Origin: Clostridium_AF sediminicola
Lineage (GTDB): Bacteria; Bacillota; Clostridia; Clostridiales; Clostridiaceae
DNA length: 64,000 nt
Direction: 5' to 3'
NCBI RefSeq assembly: GCF_050402865.1
Contig: NZ_BAABMF010000022.1
Coordinates: 8,587-72,586 of the forward strand
Within the stretch, counting starts at the first letter, position 1; every line of letters begins with the position of its first letter. The translations under genes were made by a program, and so were the position numbers. Below are positions 1 to 8,188 of the stretch, in pieces. Below the pieces are notes generated by a model. It was not told where the DNA came from. It made no database searches and saw nothing but the letters and a program-made list of their open reading frames with translations.

Positions 1-1
1 A

Positions 2-385
2 GAATTATATGTTGGAGTTGATTGTGCAGCATTAGTTGGACATCCATCAGTAATGGCTTCAGCAGTACTTGTATATCCTTTAGCTGTAATACTAGCTTTA
101 TTACTTCCAGGTAATGGAATGATTCCAATTGCTAGTCTTGCAATAGTACCATATTGGTGTGGAGCAGCAGCACCACAGCTTAAAGGGAATGTTTTTAGGA
201 TAGTGTTATTCACTCTAGTATGGATGATTCCTGCATTCTATATAGCTACTGCAATGGCCCCTGTACATACAGGAACAATGGCTGCTTTAGGCCTTTCAGA
301 TGCAAATGTAATTAATTCAAGTTTTGATATGGGAGGAGACCTTTTAGGTTTCATTATAACTAAGATATTTAGTTTATTTACTTAA
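2..385 (+). CDS. PTS galactitol-type EIIC component, C-terminal part
   Basis: The reading frame is open from base 2, so this is the 3' end of a gene starting before the window; the internal ATG at 53 is not the start. About 127 residues remain. They are very hydrophobic, with several membrane segments and Gly/Pro-rich turns (GNGMIPIASLA, YWCGAAAPQ), as in the C-terminal part of GatC-type permeases. The protein would move a polyol or hexose across the membrane while EIIA and EIIB, encoded just downstream, phosphorylate it. The galactitol family is inferred from the type of the partner subunits; the real substrate is unknown. Confidence 0.75.
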   Translation, partial: ELYVGVDCAALVGHPSVMASAVLVYPLAVILALLLPGNGMIPIASLAIVPYWCGAAAPQLKGNVFRIVLFTLVWMIPAFYIATAMAPVHTGTMAALGLSDANVINSSFDMGGDLLGFIITKIFSLFT

Positions 386-498
386 GACTATTGGGAGCTT
401 ATTTTATATTATTTCATAAAGTGAAATTTAAACAAAACTAAGGGGCTTGGTGCTCTTGAATTAATGTATTAAATAAGCTTCCTCCAATAATAAAGGAT

Positions 499-963
499 GT
501 GAATAAGTTGTTAAATTTTGATGAAAGAAATGTTATAGTTAATTTGCAAGCAGACGATAGCAAAGAAGTTATAAAAAAATTAGTGGAACGCATGGAGATA
601 AATGGAAATGTAAAGAAAGAATATTATGATGCTTGTTTGGAAAGAGAGAAGCAATTTCCTACAGGCTTACCTACGGAAGGTATAAGAGTTGCTATTCCAC
701 ATGCAAGTTCAGAGTCAATTATTTTATCAGGGGTAGCTGTAGCACTTCTTGAAAAACCAGTTATTTTTAATAATATGGCAAATCCAGAAGAGAAAATTGA
801 TGTTGAAATTGTCTTTTTAATTGCAAATGCAAATGAAAGTGAGCAGGCTAAAGATCTTCAAACTTTAATGGAATGTTTTTCAGATAAAGAAGCTCTTTTA
901 AAAATTTATTCAGCAACTACACCATATGAAGTAGTTAGAATATTAAAAAAGTATCAGAACTAA
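499..963 (+). CDS. PTS EIIA component (fructose/mannitol/galactitol type)
   Basis: This 154-aa cytoplasmic protein has the length and pattern of a PTS EIIA type 2 domain. The phospho-accepting histidine lies in GIRVAIPHASSE (about residue 74). It takes phosphate from HPr and passes it to EIIB. It follows the EIIC gene after 113 bases and has an ATG start. Separate EIIA, EIIB and EIIC polypeptides are usual for galactitol-like systems. Assignment to the superfamily is firm; substrate specificity cannot be read from the sequence. Confidence 0.85.
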   Translation: MNKLLNFDERNVIVNLQADDSKEVIKKLVERMEINGNVKKEYYDACLEREKQFPTGLPTEGIRVAIPHASSESIILSGVAVALLEKPVIFNNMANPEEKIDVEIVFLIANANESEQAKDLQTLMECFSDKEALLKIYSATTPYEVVRILKKYQN

Positions 964-1012
964 ATAGCAGAAAAAATTTTGAAAGAATATATAGGAATAT
1001 AGGAGGAGTTTT

Positions 1013-2155
1013 ATGGAATTAACATCAAGAGAGAGAGTTCATAAAGTACTGAATTTTGAAGAACCAGATCGTGTTCCGATTTGTATTGGATCTAGTGGAG
1101 CTAGTGTCAATGATATAGTTTATTATCAATTAAAAGAGCATTTTAAAATTGAAGGTGATGTAGAACCATTTAGAAGTGGTCATGGAGACAATATTTATGA
1201 CCCTAGGGTTTTTGATAAACTAGGTGGGGACTTCAGGCATGTATTTCTAAAGTCGAATTTAGACTTTAAAGCTCAAAAAAATGAAGATGGCAGTTATGTA
1301 AATGAATGGGGAGTAACGGTAAAAAAAGTTGGTATGTTCAATGAATGGATAGATAATCCATTAAAGGGTGCTGAAATATCTGATCTTAACACTTATAATT
1401 GGCCAAAACCATCTCAAGGAAATAGAGATAGGGATTTAAAGGCAGATGTTGAACATTGGTATAATGATACTGATTTTGCTATTTCTACTCGTTCTCCATC
1501 AAGGGGATTCTGGGATTTAGGAATTCAGTTGAGAGGTTTTGAAGATTTTGTTATGGACATGGTGATAAATAAAAAATTCGTTCATAAAATGATGGGTAAA
1601 ATATTAGATGTTTTACTTGGTTTTTACGATGAGTTATTAAGTACTGCAGGGCCATATGTGCAGATTGTTGAAACACAAGATGATTTGGGTTTTCAGACTG
1701 CGCCATTTATTTCTCCTCAGATGTATGATGAATTTATGCTTCCATATAGAATAGAATTGAATAAATTTATTAAAAGTAAAGCGCCTAATGCAAAAATTTA
1801 TCAGCATTGTTGTGGCTCAATAAGAAAAATAATACCAAATATGATAGAGGCTGGGATTGAAGTGTTTAACCCTATTCAGCCTTTAGCAACGGGTATGAAT
1901 ACTGCTCAATTAAAAAAAGATTTTGGTAAAGATATTGTATTCTTTGGTGGGATTGATTTACAGGAACGTTTGGCAGGACCGCCAGAAATTGTAGAGATGG
2001 AAGTAAAAGAAAGAATTAGAGATTTGGCTCCAGGTGGTGGTTTCATTCTAGCACCTGCTAATGTAGTACAGCCTGATGTACCTGTCAGTAACTTAATTTT
2101 AATGTGTGATCTTGCAAGAAAATATGGTAAATATCCTATAAATATAGATTTATAA
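1013..2155 (+). CDS. Uroporphyrinogen decarboxylase-family (UroD-fold) methyltransferase-like protein
   Basis: The 380-aa protein starts with SRERVHKVLNFEEPDRVPI, the typical opening of the non-heme UroD family that includes corrinoid-dependent methyltransferases such as MtaA and CmuA. A central YQHCCGSI motif (about residues 263-270) resembles the His-x-Cys zinc site of those enzymes. GGIDLQ near residue 320 and a C-terminal APANVVQPDVP segment also fit. A strong AGGAGG site precedes the ATG. It sits between the EIIA and EIIB genes, which is unusual and suggests that the imported substrate or its product is demethylated or otherwise handled by this enzyme. That role is an inference. Confidence 0.75.
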   Translation: MELTSRERVHKVLNFEEPDRVPICIGSSGASVNDIVYYQLKEHFKIEGDVEPFRSGHGDNIYDPRVFDKLGGDFRHVFLKSNLDFKAQKNEDGSYVNEWGVTVKKVGMFNEWIDNPLKGAEISDLNTYNWPKPSQGNRDRDLKADVEHWYNDTDFAISTRSPSRGFWDLGIQLRGFEDFVMDMVINKKFVHKMMGKILDVLLGFYDELLSTAGPYVQIVETQDDLGFQTAPFISPQMYDEFMLPYRIELNKFIKSKAPNAKIYQHCCGSIRKIIPNMIEAGIEVFNPIQPLATGMNTAQLKKDFGKDIVFFGGIDLQERLAGPPEIVEMEVKERIRDLAPGGGFILAPANVVQPDVPVSNLILMCDLARKYGKYPINIDL

Positions 2156-2197
2156 AGTGAAATTTAATTATTTGTATATAAATATGGGAGGTTATAA

Positions 2198-2485
2198 ATG
2201 TATAAAGTGCTTATTGTTGGAGGTTTATGTGGAACTACCATGCTTCGAGCAGCGGAATTAATTAGAGATGCATGTAATAAAGAAGATATACATGCTAAAG
2301 TTGAAATTCAAAATGTATTTGAAAAAAGTGAAGTAGATCATAAGGATTTAGATATATTAATTCAAATGATTCCTCTTTATGAAAACCTCCCATGTTTATT
2401 GTTGACGGGGAAGCCATTTATTACTCATATTGGCGAAAGAAATGTTATTAATGATATTGTAAATCACTTAAAGGAGAAGAAATAA
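2198..2485 (+). CDS. PTS EIIB component (galactitol-like)
   Basis: This 95-aa protein begins with a beta-strand followed by GGLCGTTMLRA. The Cys at residue 11 is in the place of the phosphocysteine of GatB/lactose-type EIIB domains. Length and alternating alpha/beta pattern fit. The gene has a GGGAGG site and lies one base before the desulfurase gene, so it belongs to the same transcript as EIIA and EIIC. The last step of phosphoryl transfer to the sugar would go through Cys11. Confidence 0.7.
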   Translation: MYKVLIVGGLCGTTMLRAAELIRDACNKEDIHAKVEIQNVFEKSEVDHKDLDILIQMIPLYENLPCLLLTGKPFITHIGERNVINDIVNHLKEKK

Positions 2486-2486
2486 A

Positions 2487-3629
2487 ATGAAAGTATATGC
2501 TGATCATGCTGCTACAACTCCTGTTGATAAACAAGTATTTGATAGTATGAAACCCTATCTAGATGAAAAATTCTATAATGCATCATCATTATACATTGAT
2601 GCAAAAGAAGTATCTAACGGAATTGAACAGGCAAGAAATAATGTTGCATCATTGATAAATTGCCAAGATGATGAAATTATCTTTACTAGTGGAGGCACTG
2701 AAGCAGATAATTTAGCTATAAAAGGAGCAGCCTGGGCACTGAAGGAGAAGGGTAGACACCTTATTACAACGGAAATCGAACATCATGCAGTGCTTAGTAG
2801 CTTTGAATGGTTGGAAACACAGGGGTTTGAGGTGACTTATCTACCAGTAGATAGTAAATTTAAAATATCATTGGATGACTTTAGAAAAGCAATCAGAAAA
2901 GATACTATTATGGCTTCTGTAATGTATGCCAATAATGAAGTGGGAACAATTCAGCAGGTAAAGGAAATGTCTTATTTTGCAAAAAGAGAGGGAATAGTTT
3001 TTCATACTGATGCTGTTCAGGCTATAGGAACAGAGAAAATAGATGTGAAAGAATTAAATGCAGATTTAATAACGATTTCTTCCCACAAAATATATGGACC
3101 CAAAGGTGCAGGGGTATTATATGTTAGGAAAGGAACGCCTTTGACACCTCTACTTCATGGTGGACAGCAGGAGAATCACATAAGAGGAGGAACGGAAGCG
3201 GTTGCTAACATCATTGGATTTGGTAAAGCTGTAGAATTGCTGTTGGATGAACAAGAGAATAGAAAAAAGCATTTACAGTTTTTAAGGTCTATACTGATTG
3301 ACCAATTAGGACAAATAGAAGACTGGATATTAAATGGAGATACTAATAATTCTGTACCAGGGATATTAAACATCAGTATTAAAGGGGTTGATAGTCAAAG
3401 TATCCTTTATATGCTGAATCAAAAAGGGATTATGATATCTATGGGTTCAGCCTGTAATTCAAAAACAGTAGAACCTTCTCATGTTATAAATGCAGGAAAA
3501 GTTCCTGAAGAATATATGAAAGGTACTATAAGAATTTCATTAGGCAAAGAAAATACAGTAGAAGAAATAAAATATTTATCAGATAATTTGTACAAGATTG
3601 TTAACAATCTGAGAAGGATTAATTTTTAA
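2487..3629 (+). CDS. Cysteine desulfurase-like aminotransferase class V (NifS/IscS family)
   Basis: The 380-aa protein opens with VYADHAATTPVD, the NifS/IscS signature. PLP binding is shown by FTSGGTEADNLAIKG, the HTDAVQA segment and the Schiff-base lysine in SSHKIYGPKG (about residue 201). The sulfur-carrying cysteine is in SMGSACNSK (about residue 323). The enzyme would release sulfur from cysteine for Fe-S clusters or thio-cofactors. Its place inside a PTS operon next to a lipoate ligase and upstream of lipA is odd; supply of sulfur for lipoyl or Fe-S assembly is a reasonable guess. A short-loop group II desulfurase is likely. Confidence 0.85.
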   Translation: MKVYADHAATTPVDKQVFDSMKPYLDEKFYNASSLYIDAKEVSNGIEQARNNVASLINCQDDEIIFTSGGTEADNLAIKGAAWALKEKGRHLITTEIEHHAVLSSFEWLETQGFEVTYLPVDSKFKISLDDFRKAIRKDTIMASVMYANNEVGTIQQVKEMSYFAKREGIVFHTDAVQAIGTEKIDVKELNADLITISSHKIYGPKGAGVLYVRKGTPLTPLLHGGQQENHIRGGTEAVANIIGFGKAVELLLDEQENRKKHLQFLRSILIDQLGQIEDWILNGDTNNSVPGILNISIKGVDSQSILYMLNQKGIMISMGSACNSKTVEPSHVINAGKVPEEYMKGTIRISLGKENTVEEIKYLSDNLYKIVNNLRRINF

Positions 3630-3645
3630 TAATAAGGAGAGTTTT

Positions 3646-3909
3646 ATGGTTAAAAAGAGTGTTAAAGTTACTAATGAATCGGGATTACATGCTAGACCTG
3701 CGTCAATTTTAGTTGAAGAAGCAGGAAAATTCAAGTCAAATATTAAAATAATATGCGGAGAAGAATCATTTAATGCTAAAAGTATTATTATAGTATTAAC
3801 AGCGGGAATTGTCTGTGGAACTGAGATAGAAATTTGTGCAGATGGGGTAGATGAGATAGAAGCAGTGAATACTTTGGTAAACCTTGTAAAATCAGGATTG
3901 CGGGAGTGA
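3646..3909 (+). CDS. HPr-family phosphocarrier protein
   Basis: This 87-aa protein has the complete HPr signature: NESGLHARPAS with the phosphorylated His15, and KSIII with Ser46, the site used by HPr kinase in firmicutes. It is therefore likely able to act both as a PTS phosphate carrier and as a regulatory phosphoprotein. Because it is inside a specific PTS operon it is probably an additional HPr rather than the housekeeping PtsH, but this cannot be checked here. The spacing to the following lplA-like gene is 4 bases. Confidence 0.88.
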   Translation: MVKKSVKVTNESGLHARPASILVEEAGKFKSNIKIICGEESFNAKSIIIVLTAGIVCGTEIEICADGVDEIEAVNTLVNLVKSGLRE

Positions 3910-3913
3910 TTTT

Positions 3914-4900
3914 ATGAAATATATTAAAAATAAATCTAATAATCCTTATTATAATTTGGCTTTTGAAGAGTATATACTTACTGAATTTAATGAAAATGAA
4001 GATTGTTTTTTATTGTGGCAAAATGCACCAACTATAGTTGTGGGTAAACATCAAAATACAATAGAAGAAATAAATTTAGATTATGTAAAATCTAAAAATA
4101 TTAATGTAGTGAGAAGGCTTTCAGGTGGAGGAGCAGTATATCATGATTTGGGGAACTTGAATTTTACTTTTATAGTTAAAAATCAGGTTAATTATCAATT
4201 TGATTTTAGAAAATTCACAAAACCAGTAATTAAAGCACTAAAAAAAATTGGTATTGAAGCAACTTTTAATAGCAGAAATGATTTGGTTATTGATGGAAAG
4301 AAATTTTCTGGTAATGCACAATATATGAAAAAAAACCGCTTGTTACATCATGGTACCTTAATGTTCAATTCAGATATTGACGAGCTAGTAAAATCTTTGA
4401 GTGTGTCAGATGATAAAATTATTTCTAAAGGGATTAAATCAGTTAGAAGCAGGGTTGCTAATATATCTGATTATCTCAATGACAAAATCCATGTATTAGA
4501 GTTTAAAGAGATACTTTTAAAGTATTTGCAGGAGGAAATGGAAGTTTTCCATGAATATGAGTTAAATGTAGATGAAGAGTCAAAAGTAAGAGAAATAATG
4601 AATAAAAGATATAAAACTTGGCAGTGGAATTATGGTGAATCGCCTAAATTTAATATTAAGAAAGTAAAGAAATTTGACTCAGGAAAGATAGAAACACTTC
4701 TAGATGTTGAAAATGGATATATCGGTAGTTGCAAGTTCTATGGAGATTTTTTTAGTAGTGAAAATGTTGAAGAGATTGAGGAAAAATTAGTTGGAATTAA
4801 ATATGAAGAATCTTCTATACTAAATGTATTAAAAGAATTAGACATAAATAAGTACTTTTTGGGTATTAATGTTCAAAAATTGATTCAAGTTTTGATATAA
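3914..4900 (+). CDS. lplA: Lipoate-protein ligase A
   Basis: The 328-aa protein has the biotin/lipoate ligase fold: NPYYNLAFEEY at the start, RRLSGGGAVYHDLGNLNFTF for lipoyl-AMP binding, and the catalytic-type lysine in VIDGKKFSGNAQ. About 80 C-terminal residues form the accessory domain present in full-length LplA. It activates free lipoate with ATP and attaches it to a lysine of a lipoyl domain. The likely target here is the lipoyl domain at the N-terminus of the E3 protein at 10197. It closes the PTS operon. Confidence 0.88.
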   Translation: MKYIKNKSNNPYYNLAFEEYILTEFNENEDCFLLWQNAPTIVVGKHQNTIEEINLDYVKSKNINVVRRLSGGGAVYHDLGNLNFTFIVKNQVNYQFDFRKFTKPVIKALKKIGIEATFNSRNDLVIDGKKFSGNAQYMKKNRLLHHGTLMFNSDIDELVKSLSVSDDKIISKGIKSVRSRVANISDYLNDKIHVLEFKEILLKYLQEEMEVFHEYELNVDEESKVREIMNKRYKTWQWNYGESPKFNIKKVKKFDSGKIETLLDVENGYIGSCKFYGDFFSSENVEEIEEKLVGIKYEESSILNVLKELDINKYFLGINVQKLIQVLI

Positions 4901-4991
4901 AATTATAAATATTAATATCAGTCTACTCACCCAATAATATACTTAGTATTACAGAAAAAACCAATTTAGATTTAGTTTTTTCGATAAACAC

Positions 4992-5040
4992 TTGAAATAA
5001 TTTTCAGTTGTATGGTATCATTTATTGTGACATATGTGAA
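4992..5040 (+). promoter_or_regulatory. Promoter and ACATATGT operator before the SorC-family regulator
   Basis: TTGAAA at 4992-4997 and TATCAT at 5016-5021 are 18 bases apart and make a fair sigma-A promoter. Directly downstream lies GTGACATATGTGAA (5027-5040), sharing the ACATATGT core with two sites before the dehydrogenase operon at 6221-6267. The position just after the -10 box suggests autoregulation by the encoded regulator. This is inferred from motif sharing only. Confidence 0.55.
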
Positions 5041-5082
5041 ATGAAGGTTGTAAAAAGGGAAAAATCTCAAGTGGAGGGTGTT

Positions 5083-6033
5083 ATGAGTGATAAGAAATTG
5101 TCCAAAAAGGATTTATTGATTAATATTGCTGAAATGTACTATATTGAAGGTTTATCACAGGATGAAATAGCGAAGAAAATAACTTCGTCTCGTTCAAATG
5201 TGTCTAGACTTCTTAAACTATGTGTTCAAGAAAAGATTGTTGAATTCAAAATTAATAAAGCAACATCAAAAGTAAGCGAACTTGAAAAAAGAGTTAAAGA
5301 TAAGTTTGGATTAGAGCATGTAATAATTATTCCAAATTATGATAATATTGAGACATCAAAACATGAAATTGGTAATGTTGTAGCAAAGTATATACAAAAC
5401 ATTGTTCAGGATCATATGAAAATAGGAATTTCTTGGGGAACCACATTGTTTAGTGTAGTTGAGTCCTTTGAAGTAATATTGGAGCATAAGAAAGACGTTA
5501 ATGTTTTTCAATTAGTAGGGGGGATAGGAACATCAAGCGTTGAGTCAGATGGTCTTGAATTAGCAAAAAGATTAAGTAATAAAATAGGTGCAAAACCTCA
5601 TGTGCTCAATGTACCTTTGCTTGTGCAAAGCAAAGTGTTAAGGGATTTGTTATTAGAAGAACCACAAATTGAAGAGCATTTTAAACTTTTAAAGCAATTA
5701 GATATTGTACTTCTTGGGATTGGTAATGTGGCGAAAGGACATCATGCTATGTATAGAGCTGGGTACATAAATAAAGAAGATACTATTAAATTGATTGAAG
5801 CGGGGGCTAAAGCCGACTTGGCAGGTCATCAAATCAATTCTAATGGTGAGGTTTGCGTTACCCATATATCTGATAAAACAATCACAACAAAGATCGAAGA
5901 TATAAAGAGAGCTAAAATTAGAGTTGGATCGGCAGTTGGAATCGATAAGGTTGAGGCAATACAAGCTGTTTTACAAGGAGATTTCATTAATGTGTTGGCA
6001 GTTGACGAGATTGTTGCTGAAGCTCTTTTATAA
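5083..6033 (+). CDS. SorC/DeoR-family sugar-binding transcriptional regulator
   Basis: The start chosen is ATG 5083 because GGAGGG lies 6-7 bases upstream; the frame is open further upstream but that part overlaps the promoter and operator. The 316-aa product has an N-terminal helix-turn-helix (YYIEGLSQDEIAKKITSSRSNVSRLL, about residues 20-45) typical of SorC regulators. A sugar-phosphate-binding domain follows (GISWGTTLFSVVE, QLVGGIG, LLGIGNV, GAKADLAGHQINSNG). Such proteins respond to phosphorylated sugars made by a cognate PTS. Its place between the PTS operon and the dehydrogenase operon suggests it controls both. Confidence 0.85.
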   Translation: MSDKKLSKKDLLINIAEMYYIEGLSQDEIAKKITSSRSNVSRLLKLCVQEKIVEFKINKATSKVSELEKRVKDKFGLEHVIIIPNYDNIETSKHEIGNVVAKYIQNIVQDHMKIGISWGTTLFSVVESFEVILEHKKDVNVFQLVGGIGTSSVESDGLELAKRLSNKIGAKPHVLNVPLLVQSKVLRDLLLEEPQIEEHFKLLKQLDIVLLGIGNVAKGHHAMYRAGYINKEDTIKLIEAGAKADLAGHQINSNGEVCVTHISDKTITTKIEDIKRAKIRVGSAVGIDKVEAIQAVLQGDFINVLAVDEIVAEALL

Positions 6034-6066
6034 GTAGTAGTCCAAAATCAAATAAAGAATTAGGTA

Positions 6067-6092
6067 GCAGCACATTTATGTGCTGCTTTTTT
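6067..6092 (+). terminator. Rho-independent terminator after the SorC-family gene
   Basis: GCAGCACA and TGTGCTGC form a perfect 8-bp stem around a TTTA loop, followed by a run of six T residues. Confidence 0.9.
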
Positions 6093-6220
6093 GCATTTTT
6101 ACTACATTTTAAGTTTAACATTTACTACGGAAAGATTGGCAGATAGGAGATGTGGCATGATAATAATCCCAAAGTGCCAGTATTTTAGTTAAGAAAGTGG
6201 CTTTGTTGAGAAGAATTATA

Positions 6221-6280
6221 TAATTCACATATGTGAATTATATAAATATAATTGACATATGTGAAAAAAGGTGTTAGACT
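6221..6280 (+). promoter_or_regulatory. Operator pair and promoter of the 2-oxoacid dehydrogenase operon
   Basis: TAATTCACATATGTGAATTA (6221-6240) is a perfect 20-base palindrome. A second half-matching site, TTGACATATGTGAAAA, starts at 6252. The TTGACA of that site (6252-6257) can serve as a -35 box, with TAGACT (6275-6280) as a weak -10 box 17 bases later. A regulator bound to these sites would cover the promoter. The shared core with the site upstream of the SorC-family gene makes that protein the best candidate. The remaining bases of the 6034-6334 gap show only the terminator. Confidence 0.6.
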
Positions 6281-6334
6281 TTAATATATAGTGATTAGTA
6301 AATTAAATGTGATTTCGTTATGAAAGGATAGTAG

Positions 6335-7135
6335 ATGATGAAAGGGGAAAATGAGGAATTTGAGTTGATGCACATTGCCAATGCTGGATTTTTAATTAAA
6401 TATAAAGGGAAGCATATTCTAATTGATGGATTACATACTCAGAAGCAACTAGTTTATGAAACAGTTCATGAAGAGTTGTACGAAGACATGAAAATGGGTA
6501 GAGATCCTTTTGGGAAAATTGACATATTATTGTTTACGCATTCTCATGGAGATCATTTTGATCCAATGGCTACAGCGGAATTTCTTAAAGAATCAAGGGA
6601 GACTTTTGTAGTTGCTACTCCTGGTGTTGTGGCGCTGCTAGAAAAAGAAAAGAATTATCATGAATTTAGAGATAGAATTATCACATGCAAAATTAGTAAT
6701 ATGACAGATACGTTTATAGTTACGTTGATGGATATCAAAATAAAGGCTATGAGGTTTGCTCATCAAGGAGAGTGTTTTACTGAAATAGAAAATTTTGGAT
6801 ACATTATTGGTTTTAGTGATAAAAAATTATTACATTTAGGTGATGCTGAAGTAAACGAGACGAATTTTCAAAACCGTAGTTTATTAGAAGAGAAGATTGA
6901 TGTAGCTCTATTGAACTTCCCATTTCTTACATTGAAGATTGGTCAATTGATAATTGATAAATATATTTCTCCTGTTGAAATTGGCTATATGCATTTTCCA
7001 AATGCAAATCATGATAAGTATGGTTGGATTAAACAAGCAGAGGTTAAATTAGCAAGAAATATGGAAGGTGCAGAGAAATACACCATTTATAAAGAATCCA
7101 TGGCGGCAATTTATAAAAAATTAAGAAGATGCTGA
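6335..7135 (+). CDS. Metallo-beta-lactamase-fold hydrolase (UlaG-like)
   Basis: This 266-aa cytoplasmic protein has the metal site FTHSHGDHFDP (HxHxDH, about residues 69-76), an upstream ILIDG strand, a LLHLGDAE segment for the bridging aspartate and a later MHFPNANH segment. The pattern is like UlaG/UPF0173 hydrolases, which act on phosphorylated lactones or related small molecules. It is the first gene of the operon controlled by the ACATATGT sites and precedes the E1 alpha gene. Its substrate is unknown; a link to the PTS substrate is suggested by co-regulation only. Confidence 0.75.
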   Translation: MMKGENEEFELMHIANAGFLIKYKGKHILIDGLHTQKQLVYETVHEELYEDMKMGRDPFGKIDILLFTHSHGDHFDPMATAEFLKESRETFVVATPGVVALLEKEKNYHEFRDRIITCKISNMTDTFIVTLMDIKIKAMRFAHQGECFTEIENFGYIIGFSDKKLLHLGDAEVNETNFQNRSLLEEKIDVALLNFPFLTLKIGQLIIDKYISPVEIGYMHFPNANHDKYGWIKQAEVKLARNMEGAEKYTIYKESMAAIYKKLRRC

Positions 7136-7201
7136 AAAATGGTTAAAAAAACTATTGCTTAATAATTTAGTGTTAATAAAAATATGCAAGGAGGAATGAA
7201 A

Positions 7202-8170
7202 ATGAAAAAGTACTCAATTAAAAAAGAAATTCAAATCAAGCTTTTAAATGACATGCTTTTATCACGAAGCTTTGAGGAAAAAGTAAATGAGATGTTTATG
7301 CAGGGGAAAATTCATGGTACAACACATCTCTGTATAGGTCAAGAAGCTGTAGCTTCAGGAGTATCGAATGCACTCAGAAAAGATGACTGGTTGCAACCAA
7401 CCCATAGGGGACATGGTCATTGTATAGCTAAGAGTGGAAATTTAAATGGAATTATGGCAGAGTTGTTTGGTAAAAAAGATGGTCACTGCAAGGGAATTGG
7501 AGGTTCGATGCATATTGCGGATATATCATCCTGTAACATGGGAACATCGGGAATAGTTGGAGGAACATTTCCTATTTCTGTTGGAATGGCTTTAGCTTTA
7601 AAAAGACAAAATAAAGATTCAGTTGTAGCTTGTGTGTTCGGGGATGCAGCAAACAATCAGGGAACTTTTCATGAATCATTAAACATGGCTAGCATTTGGA
7701 AACTTCCAGTATTATATATCTGCGAAAACAACATGTATGGTATGTCTGTTCCAATTGCTTATTCAATGCCAATAAAAAATGTTGCAGACAGGGGAGCTGC
7801 TTATAATATCCCAAGTAAAATAATTGATGGAAATAATGTTTTGGAAGTATATGAAACTGTATGTGAGATTGTTCAGCATATGAGAGAGGGCAATGGACCA
7901 TTTCTACTTGAGTGTAAAACTTATCGCTGGTTAGGACACTCAAAGAGTGACCAAAGAAAATATAGAACCAAAGAAGAAGAAAAGGAATGGAAAGAAAAAT
8001 GTCCTATTAAGTTCATGAAAAATTATATGATAGAGAATAATGTTATAACAGAGGGTGAATTTAATGCAATGCAGGATAAAGCAAATGATGATATTGAGAA
8101 AGCTAGAATATTTGCAGAAAATAGTCCTAACTCTACATTAGAAGAAATTTCACAATTTATATATGCATAA
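7202..8170 (+). CDS. 2-oxoacid (pyruvate or acetoin) dehydrogenase E1 component, alpha subunit
   Basis: Start ATG 7202 is preferred because GGAGG (7190-7194) lies 7 bases upstream; ATG 7184 and 7196 are too early. The 322-aa protein contains GTTHLCIGQEAVASGV, THRGHGHCIAKSG, GKKDGHCKGIGGSMHI and the thiamine-diphosphate motif starting FGDAANNQG and ending in CENN. The usual GDG is GDA here. Length and motifs fit the short E1 alpha of acetoin and some pyruvate dehydrogenases. It forms an alpha2-beta2 decarboxylase with the next gene product and passes the acyl group to lipoate. Confidence 0.88.
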   Translation: MKKYSIKKEIQIKLLNDMLLSRSFEEKVNEMFMQGKIHGTTHLCIGQEAVASGVSNALRKDDWLQPTHRGHGHCIAKSGNLNGIMAELFGKKDGHCKGIGGSMHIADISSCNMGTSGIVGGTFPISVGMALALKRQNKDSVVACVFGDAANNQGTFHESLNMASIWKLPVLYICENNMYGMSVPIAYSMPIKNVADRGAAYNIPSKIIDGNNVLEVYETVCEIVQHMREGNGPFLLECKTYRWLGHSKSDQRKYRTKEEEKEWKEKCPIKFMKNYMIENNVITEGEFNAMQDKANDDIEKARIFAENSPNSTLEEISQFIYA

Positions 8171-8188
8171 ATAAAGGGGGGAATTCTT

